Source of the DNA: an uncultured Clostridia bacterium
Lineage (GTDB): Bacteria; Bacillota; Clostridia; Lachnospirales; CAMVHY01
NCBI GenBank assembly: GCA_946415665.1
Contig: CAMKTI010000056.1
Span: 1-10,821 of the forward strand
DNA length: 10,821 bases
Direction: 5' to 3'
Part shown: one piece after another, positions 5,357-10,821 of the stretch
How positions within the stretch are numbered: the stretch's first letter is position 1
Layout of the letters: each line of letters begins with the position of its first letter
The notes under the pieces: model-generated
Databases searched by the model: none
What the model saw: the letters and a program-made list of their open reading frames with translations, nothing else
What the model was told of the DNA's origin: nothing
Translations under genes and position numbers: made by a program

Positions 5357-7339
5357 ATGTTTAATGAAACGGATGAGTTAGTTATAAATAATTTAAGAAT
5401 TTTATCGGTCGAAATGATTGAAAAAGCAAAATCTGGACATCCGGGAATGCCATTAGGAATTGCACCGAGTGCTTTTGTTTTATGGTCAAAATTTTTAAAG
5501 CATAATCCAAATAATCCGTCTTGGTTGAATCGCGATAGATTTGTTTTATCGGCCGGACATGGTTCGGCTTTGTTATATAGTTTGTTGTATTTATTTGGAT
5601 ATGGTTTAAGTCTTGATGATTTAAAAAATTTTCGGCAATGGGAAAGTATAACACCGGGACATCCGGAATATAAAAAAACTCCTGGTGTTGAAGTAACGAC
5701 AGGACCGCTAGGGCAAGGAATCGCTAATGCAGTTGGAATGGCTTTGGCAGAAAGTTATTTGGCAGCGAAATTTAATAGAGTAAATTGTGATTTAGTTAAT
5801 CATTTTACTTATGTTTTATGTGGCGATGGTTGTTTAATGGAAGGAATTTCGTCAGAGGCTGCTTCTCTTGCTGGAACTTTGAAATTGGGAAAATTAATTA
5901 TTTTATATGATTCGAATAATATCACTATTGAGGGTAACACGGAAATTGCTTTTAAAGAAAACGTTTTAAAGAGGTTTGAAGCTTATGGTTGGCAAACTTT
6001 GAAAGTTTTAGATGGAAATAATTTATCGGAAATATATAATGCTATTTGTAGCGCTAAAAGTGATTTAACGAGGCCAAGCATAATAGAAATTAAAACTAAG
6101 ATTGGTTATGGATCGCCGAATAAACAGGGAAAATCTTGTGCTCATGGAGAGCCTTTGGGAGAAAAAGAAATTTTGTTGTTAAAAGATAAACTTGGCTGGA
6201 ATTATAAAGAAAGTTTTTTTGTGCCGGATAAAGCTTTGGATTATATGAATGAGATAAAAAAATCATGTGAAGATAATGAAAAAAAATGGAATGATTTGTT
6301 TGATAAATATAAAAAAGAATATGGAGATTTAGGAAAAAAGTTTGAAAGTTGGTTTAAAAATGATGTGGATTTGGATTTAAGCGAAAAAGAGTTATTGGAT
6401 TATAAAGAAGATTTGGCAACACGATCGGCATCTGAAATAGTTTTAAATAAAATAAGCGAGAGAATAGAAAATTTATTTGGTGGTTCGGCAGATCTTGCGC
6501 CGTCGACAAAAAGTGTTATGAAGAATTGTGAGTTTTATTCTTGTGAAAATAGAACAGGATCGAATATGCATTTTGGAATTCGTGAACATGCTATGGCAGC
6601 AATTGCAAATGGTTTGGTTTTACATGGTGGATTAAAAGTTTATATTTCTGGGTTTTTTGCATTTAGTGATTATATGAAGCCGGCAATGAGATTAGCTGCG
6701 TTAATGGGTTTGCCTGTAATAAATATTTTGACGCATGATAGTATTGGAGTTGGAGAAGACGGGCCGACGCATCAGCCGATTGAGCAATTAGCTATGTTGA
6801 GAAGTATGCCAAATTTTTATGTTATGCGGCCGTGTGATATTAAAGAAACTGAGATTGCTTGGTATTGTGCTTTAAAAAGGAATTCGGGACCAAGTGCTTT
6901 AATTTTATCTAGGCAGAAATTAAAATTGCTAGAAGAAACGGGGATTGGAGCTTTAAAAGGTGCTTATATTTTAAAAGATAGTGATGAGCCGGAAATTATT
7001 TTAATGGCTTCGGGATCGGAGGTAAGTTTAATTTGTGATGTGTATGAAGAGTTAAAAAAGATAAAAATAAATGCGAGAGTAGTAAGTATGTTTTGTTTTG
7101 AAATTTTTGATAGGCAGAGTGATAAGTATAAAGAAAGTGTTTTGAAAAAAAATATAAGAGCGAGAATAGCGGTTGAAGCTGGGGCAAGTTTTGGATGGCA
7201 TAAATATGTTGGATTAGATGGAAAAATTATTTGTATGGATGAATTTGGAAAATCTGCGCCTAGTAAAATTTTGTTTGATAAATATGGATTTAATGTTGGA
7301 AATATAGTAGAATGTGCGCGAGAGGTTTTGGGAAAATGA
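5357..7339 (+). CDS. tkt: Transketolase (single-chain)
   Basis: This thiamine-diphosphate enzyme moves two-carbon units between sugar phosphates. Its 660 residues match the full-length bacterial form rather than the split form. Visible features are HPGMP (28-32), SAGHGS (65-70), TGPLGQGIANAVGMA (115-129), the ThDP/metal motif GDG (157-159) through DSNN (185-188), AHG with H263, GSADL (376-380), GIREHAM with the catalytic glutamate E410, and GEDGPTHQPIEQ (467-478) with H472. The C-terminal domain runs from ~530. The frame is open back to a TTG at 5339 that overlaps the transaldolase stop, but GGAGAG (5345-5350) sits 6 bases before ATG 5357, which I take as the start. It is the last gene of the operon and is followed by a terminator. 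With the preceding transaldolase it completes the non-oxidative pentose phosphate branch. Confidence 0.96.
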   Translation: MFNETDELVINNLRILSVEMIEKAKSGHPGMPLGIAPSAFVLWSKFLKHNPNNPSWLNRDRFVLSAGHGSALLYSLLYLFGYGLSLDDLKNFRQWESITPGHPEYKKTPGVEVTTGPLGQGIANAVGMALAESYLAAKFNRVNCDLVNHFTYVLCGDGCLMEGISSEAASLAGTLKLGKLIILYDSNNITIEGNTEIAFKENVLKRFEAYGWQTLKVLDGNNLSEIYNAICSAKSDLTRPSIIEIKTKIGYGSPNKQGKSCAHGEPLGEKEILLLKDKLGWNYKESFFVPDKALDYMNEIKKSCEDNEKKWNDLFDKYKKEYGDLGKKFESWFKNDVDLDLSEKELLDYKEDLATRSASEIVLNKISERIENLFGGSADLAPSTKSVMKNCEFYSCENRTGSNMHFGIREHAMAAIANGLVLHGGLKVYISGFFAFSDYMKPAMRLAALMGLPVINILTHDSIGVGEDGPTHQPIEQLAMLRSMPNFYVMRPCDIKETEIAWYCALKRNSGPSALILSRQKLKLLEETGIGALKGAYILKDSDEPEIILMASGSEVSLICDVYEELKKIKINARVVSMFCFEIFDRQSDKYKESVLKKNIRARIAVEAGASFGWHKYVGLDGKIICMDEFGKSAPSKILFDKYGFNVGNIVECAREVLGK

Positions 7340-7347
7340 AAAAGATG

Positions 7348-7399
7348 AATAAGCGAATATTATTTTTTGAGTAAAAAAATGTTTTTGCTTATTTTTTTT
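7348..7399 (+). terminator. Rho-independent terminator after tkt
   Basis: AATAAGCGAA (7348-7357) pairs with TTTGCTTATT (7384-7393) with one G-U wobble. An inner ATTTTTT (7362-7368) pairs with an A-run at about 7373-7380, making a long AT-rich hairpin. Eight T (7392-7399) follow. It closes the asp23-fakA-tal-tkt operon, so the next gene probably has its own promoter or depends on read-through. Confidence 0.72.
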
Positions 7400-7404
7400 A
7401 TAAT
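7399..7404 (+). promoter_or_regulatory. Candidate -10 box for the repeat-protein gene
   Basis: A consensus TATAAT at 7399-7404 begins at the last T of the terminator U-tract. There is no -35 match at 16-18 bases upstream, where the terminator stem lies. Transcription would begin near 7411, only a few bases before the ribosome binding site. This is weak on its own but is the only promoter-like element between the terminator and the gene. Confidence 0.3.
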
Positions 7405-7428
7405 TGAATATCTGGCGAGGTGTTAGAA

Positions 7429-10400
7429 GTGAAAAATGTTTTATATGATGAATTGGTGGATTTAATAGGAAATGAATATGCGAAAAAAATTAGTGATTGT
7501 AATTTGATTGATTTAATTAATGAAGATGATTTAAAAGCAGATAAATTTGATTTTGCTCGTGATTTTTTTGAAAATGTTGATTTTGATAATGTAGAAAAAT
7601 ATATTGAAGATGGTTTTAATTTTTTTGATGTAGTAAAAAAATTTTATGATAAAGAGTTAAAGATTATAGATAATTTTGGAGCGGAATTAATTTTAAATAA
7701 GAAGTTTTGTTTTGATGTGAAAAAAAAAATTGCTGGGATTATAAATGATTTTGATGAAGTTGAGTATTGCGAAAGGTTTTTTTATTTGTTGGATATAATT
7801 AATAATGACGATGAATTTTTAAAATGCGAAAGTTGTTTAAAAGAAATTGTTTATAGTGATGAATTGTATGAAAATATTTTGTCGGATAAAAAAAATTTTT
7901 GGAATGCAGTTAATGTTGCAAGATATAATTTGCACAGGGTTAAAGAGAATTTAAGCTTTGATAATTTAGTTTTTGTTGCTGATATTTATAAAGTAATTGA
8001 AAATGAAAAGCAAAGCGATGTTAAAATTTGGCTTAATAATATAAAAACGGATAATGATTGTAATTTGATAAAACCGGTTTTTATTTCGATTGTTGGATGC
8101 AAAAAGTTAACGGAAGATATTTTGAAAAAAAAAATAAGTGTGCAGGAAGCAGTAATGATTTATGATAAAATTAAAAGTAGAGTAATAAATGATAGATTAT
8201 CGCAAGATAGTTTAAATAGTGCGTTTAGTATTGTAATGAGATTGCAAGATGATAAAAATTTTCGTCAGGAGCAATTGGATAATGCGATAGAATTAATTAA
8301 GTTAATTTATGATGATAGAGAATTTGAAGAGATTAAGATTTTTATAAGATTTTTATCTGTATTTGATGAGTTGCCAAAATTGATAGAAAAAAATAATTTT
8401 GGGTTGACTGAAGTTTTGCCTGTGATGCTGAAAATTTATTTTACGGGCGGAGAAATAGTTTTAAAAAAAAATTTTAGTTTTAGTGTGATAAAAAAAATTA
8501 GTTTGGTATTGGAAAAATGTAATAAAAGTGAAACACGAATAAATAATGTTTTAGCTTTGATAAAAAAAATTGATTGTGATAATGAGTTTTATTATTGCGA
8601 GAAGTTTTTATTGAGATTAGCGAAAGATAGAGAGTTGTTTTTTAATAATATGAAGCAAGTTAAAAATTTATATGCAAGATATTTTGTTTTCTCACGAGTA
8701 AATAATTATGTTTTAGAAATTATTGAGCAAGAAAAATTTAGTTTTGAAGTAATAAATAGATGTGAAAAAATAATTTCAAGACGAAAAAATAGTGAACGCG
8801 ATTTGATTTGTGATTTGATTTTAAGATTGAAAAATGACTCTGAATTTGTTTTTGCTGAGAGGTTTTTAAATGATTTTCATGGGAATTTTAGTTTGGATGA
8901 AAAAGATTTTGATTTGATAAATTTTATTGCTGGTTATTATAAAAAATTATTAAGTGTGTCTGAAGATGATGAGGATGGAAATAAAATTTTAGAGAATAAA
9001 AATTTAAGTTTTGAAGATTTAAAAGACGCTATAAAGTTTTTTGTAAATGAAAAAGATAATTTTGGGGCTGAAAAAATTTCGAGTTTGATTTGTATGATAA
9101 ATTCTAGTGAAGAATATAAAATTTTAAGACCGTTTTTTAAAAAATTAATTGAGCACGAAGATATTTTTTTAAGTAATCAAAAGGTTTTAGTTACGTTCCG
9201 TAAAATTGTTTATGATGAAGCAGATAGATTTAAGATTAGAAAAATATTTAATAATAGATTTTTGGATTTGAATTGTAAAATTGAGGCGATGAATTATTTA
9301 AAAAAAATAGATGATGAGATTGAAAGAGAAAGATTAGCAAGTTTGATTTGCGTTTTAAGGAGTAATAAAATTTTTGATGATATAAAATTATATTTTGATA
9401 AGCTGAAAGATGTAGAAAAATTAATTTATGATATAAATGCTAATTTGATTAGTCCGGATTATATAGTAAAAGTTTTTGAATTGAATTTGGATGAAATTTG
9501 GCTTGAGAATAATGTAGGTTATGATAAATTAAAAAAATTAATTTGGTATCTGGTAAAAATAAATAATGAAAATAAAAAAAAAGATATTGTAAAGCTGATG
9601 AAGTTAGTAAAAAATAATGATGAATTTGATGTTATATTTAAGCATGTAAAAGATTTGATTGGAAATAAAAATATTATGTCAGAAATTGATAGCATGAAAT
9701 TTAGCTGCGATGTTATTTGTGGAATATATAAGTTTAAGGCGGAAAAGATTTTTAGAAATGAAAATTTTAGCTTTTTTGGATTTAGCGCGTTAAAAAAAAT
9801 ATTGGAGAAAGCTAATGATTTTTTTAGACGGAATTATATTATAAATGTCGCATGTAATATGAATAATGAAGCAGATTTTATATATATAAAAGAATATTTA
9901 TTGATGGGCGAAATAGATAAAAATGATAAAAATTATGTTGCGCAGGCAAGTAAGTTTTATGTAGAAAAATTGAGTGATAAATATGGAAAAGAACATGAGG
10001 ATATAAAAAATAGTATTGTAAGATTAGTAAGCGAACGAAAATTTTCGTATGGTGTTTTGGAACAGATGGCTGATTTATTAAGTAAATATAAAGAAAAAAA
10101 AGAAAGGAATGTGTTGTTTAATAAGATGGTTAGTCTAAAAAATGATAAAGATTATGCTGATAATATAGATATGGTTTTAGATTTTTCGCGAGAAATTGAG
10201 ACTAATGAAAAACAAAGTTTTGTGCTTAGAATGAGACAAGCTGAGCAGATGGCAAATCAGTCGAATAGTAATGGTTCGAGTAGTAGTAATAATTCTAATT
10301 CGCCGTTGATTTTTAGCGACGGAAATTTAATTTTTAATCTGGTTAATAAAAATTTGATTTTGCAATTTAAAGATAAAAAACTGGTAATAATGACGACGGA

Positions 10401-10719
10401 AGATTTTGCAGAAAAAGATGATACGGTAAAAGCAAATTTGATTAAATTTGGAATAAAAATTAATCAAGAAATAGATAAGCATTTGTATTTATTTGACGGC
10501 GATGAAATTAAGTATTTTAATGAGTTTAGAGATTATTTAAATGAAAATGGAGATTCTGCGACGATTGAAGATGATCAGGATCAGGGAATAACTTATTGTT
10601 GTTTGATAACTCCGCAAAATATTGAAGCTGTTATAGGTGTTCATGAATACTTTTATGAAATGAAAATGAATGAACGTGAAAATGAAAATGAAAATAATGA
10701 TAATAATGAGGATGAGTAG
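7429..10719 (+). CDS. Giant helical-repeat protein of unknown function (1096 aa)
   Basis: I do not recognise this protein. GTG 7429 is the preferred start because GGCGAGG (7414-7420) precedes it with 8 bases between; an in-frame GTG at 7420 overlaps that site. Residues ~1-89 are an N-terminal segment that may include a partial repeat. Residues ~90-930 are about ten degenerate repeats of 80-92 residues, beginning near 90, 174, 254, 345, 434, 523, 608, 693, 777 and 869. Each opens with a motif like ENxNFSFxxL and continues with amphipathic helices carrying patterns such as LIxxLKNDxEFxxxExFL. A Ser/Asn-rich linker (943-958) leads to a compact C-terminal domain (~959-1082) and an acidic Asn/Glu tail. 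There is no signal peptide, membrane helix or catalytic motif, so a cytoplasmic scaffold or binding protein seems likely. The frame stays open across A-runs of 9-10 bases, which argues for selection. It is a single gene between two terminators. Confidence 0.85.
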   Translation: MKNVLYDELVDLIGNEYAKKISDCNLIDLINEDDLKADKFDFARDFFENVDFDNVEKYIEDGFNFFDVVKKFYDKELKIIDNFGAELILNKKFCFDVKKKIAGIINDFDEVEYCERFFYLLDIINNDDEFLKCESCLKEIVYSDELYENILSDKKNFWNAVNVARYNLHRVKENLSFDNLVFVADIYKVIENEKQSDVKIWLNNIKTDNDCNLIKPVFISIVGCKKLTEDILKKKISVQEAVMIYDKIKSRVINDRLSQDSLNSAFSIVMRLQDDKNFRQEQLDNAIELIKLIYDDREFEEIKIFIRFLSVFDELPKLIEKNNFGLTEVLPVMLKIYFTGGEIVLKKNFSFSVIKKISLVLEKCNKSETRINNVLALIKKIDCDNEFYYCEKFLLRLAKDRELFFNNMKQVKNLYARYFVFSRVNNYVLEIIEQEKFSFEVINRCEKIISRRKNSERDLICDLILRLKNDSEFVFAERFLNDFHGNFSLDEKDFDLINFIAGYYKKLLSVSEDDEDGNKILENKNLSFEDLKDAIKFFVNEKDNFGAEKISSLICMINSSEEYKILRPFFKKLIEHEDIFLSNQKVLVTFRKIVYDEADRFKIRKIFNNRFLDLNCKIEAMNYLKKIDDEIERERLASLICVLRSNKIFDDIKLYFDKLKDVEKLIYDINANLISPDYIVKVFELNLDEIWLENNVGYDKLKKLIWYLVKINNENKKKDIVKLMKLVKNNDEFDVIFKHVKDLIGNKNIMSEIDSMKFSCDVICGIYKFKAEKIFRNENFSFFGFSALKKILEKANDFFRRNYIINVACNMNNEADFIYIKEYLLMGEIDKNDKNYVAQASKFYVEKLSDKYGKEHEDIKNSIVRLVSERKFSYGVLEQMADLLSKYKEKKERNVLFNKMVSLKNDKDYADNIDMVLDFSREIETNEKQSFVLRMRQAEQMANQSNSNGSSSSNNSNSPLIFSDGNLIFNLVNKNLILQFKDKKLVIMTTEDFAEKDDTVKANLIKFGIKINQEIDKHLYLFDGDEIKYFNEFRDYLNENGDSATIEDDQDQGITYCCLITPQNIEAVIGVHEYFYEMKMNERENENENNDNNEDE
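7696..10209 (+). repeat. Array of about ten degenerate ~85-residue protein repeats
   Basis: Aligning the translation by eye on the FSF-like motif gives unit starts near 7696, 7948, 8188, 8461, 8728, 8995, 9250, 9505, 9757 and 10033, with spacings of 84, 80, 91, 89, 89, 85, 85, 84 and 92 codons. Examples of the anchor are NKKFCF, KENLSF, LKKNFSF, QEKFSF, NKNLSF, NENFSF and ERKFSY. The second motif, near unit position 30-45, reads LILRLKNDSEFVFAERFL in one unit and LALIKKIDCDNEFYYCEKFL in another. Units are diverged at DNA level, so this is an old duplication array. The most degenerate units are those at 7948, 8188 and 9250. Confidence 0.7.
10255..10302 (+). other. Ser/Asn-rich interdomain linker
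   Basis: Sixteen residues made almost only of Ser and Asn (NQSNSNGSSSSNNSNS) separate the helical repeat array from the C-terminal domain. Such sequence is flexible and typical of a linker between independently folded parts. It is the only Ser-rich run in the protein. Confidence 0.75.
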
Positions 10720-10753
10720 CGTAATAAATAAAATTGGTAGATTTAAATAAAAT

Positions 10754-10778
10754 ACTCTCGGGGATGCGAGAGTTTTTT
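10754..10778 (+). terminator. Rho-independent terminator of the repeat-protein gene
   Basis: ACTCTCG (10754-10760) pairs perfectly with CGAGAGT (10767-10773) around a six-base loop, followed by a T-run to 10778. It lies 34 bases after the stop codon and is the cleanest terminator in the window. I see nothing further in the last 43 bases beyond a weak AAGAT/ATCTT hairpin. Confidence 0.9.
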
Positions 10779-10821
10779 GTTTGCAAGATAAAAATCTTAT
10801 AGAAGTCAAAATTTCTTGTCT

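Noticed and set aside
5382..5654. Antisense frame inside the 5' part of tkt
   Set aside because: It is a shadow of conserved transketolase sequence, with no supporting signals.
10668..10719. GAAAAT-like short tandem repeat as a phase-variation tract
   Set aside because: The units are six bases and imperfect, and simply encode the Asn/Glu tail; a length change would keep the frame at the very C-terminus.
10537..10809. Antisense frame over the acidic tail and terminator
   Set aside because: Its Ile/Phe-rich protein is the complement of GAAAAT/AATGAT low-complexity codons, and it spans a clean terminator.

Overview
The window is very AT-rich (I estimate below 30% GC) and reads with the standard code. 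It carries an Asp23-family gene directly followed by a FakA/YloV-type gene, a pair typical of Bacillota, and a murA, so the source makes peptidoglycan and is not a mollicute. I infer a low-GC Bacillota, perhaps host-associated, but cannot place it more precisely. Five of the seven complete genes appear to start at TTG or GTG behind good Shine-Dalgarno sequences. The + strand genes are strongly G-over-C skewed, which suggests that + is the leading strand.

Layout. Bases 1-327 are the 3' end of an IS5-family transposase, cut by the window edge. An AT-rich gap of about 375 bases follows. Then comes a small gene (704-958) for an 84-residue protein with one membrane helix and a cysteine-rich tail, ending in a hairpin terminator. 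Convergent to it is murA (1020-2273, minus). The divergent gap 2274-2624 holds a terminator-like hairpin facing murA and candidate promoters facing right. A tight four-gene + strand operon follows: asp23/yloU (2625-2975), fakA (3009-4664), transaldolase (4692-5342) and transketolase (5357-7339), closed by a terminator at 7348-7399. The last gene (7429-10719) encodes a 1096-residue protein that I do not recognise, closed by a clean terminator at 10754-10778.

How the genes fit together. MurA makes the first committed step of peptidoglycan synthesis. Transaldolase plus transketolase form the non-oxidative pentose phosphate branch; the residues in the small aldolase point to transaldolase rather than fructose-6-phosphate aldolase. 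FakA would phosphorylate exogenous fatty acids carried by FakB proteins encoded elsewhere, and Asp23 proteins act at the cell envelope.

The strongest candidates for something undescribed are the giant protein, which is built of about ten degenerate 80-92-residue helical repeats followed by a Ser/Asn linker and a separate C-terminal domain, and the small membrane-anchored Cys-rich protein.
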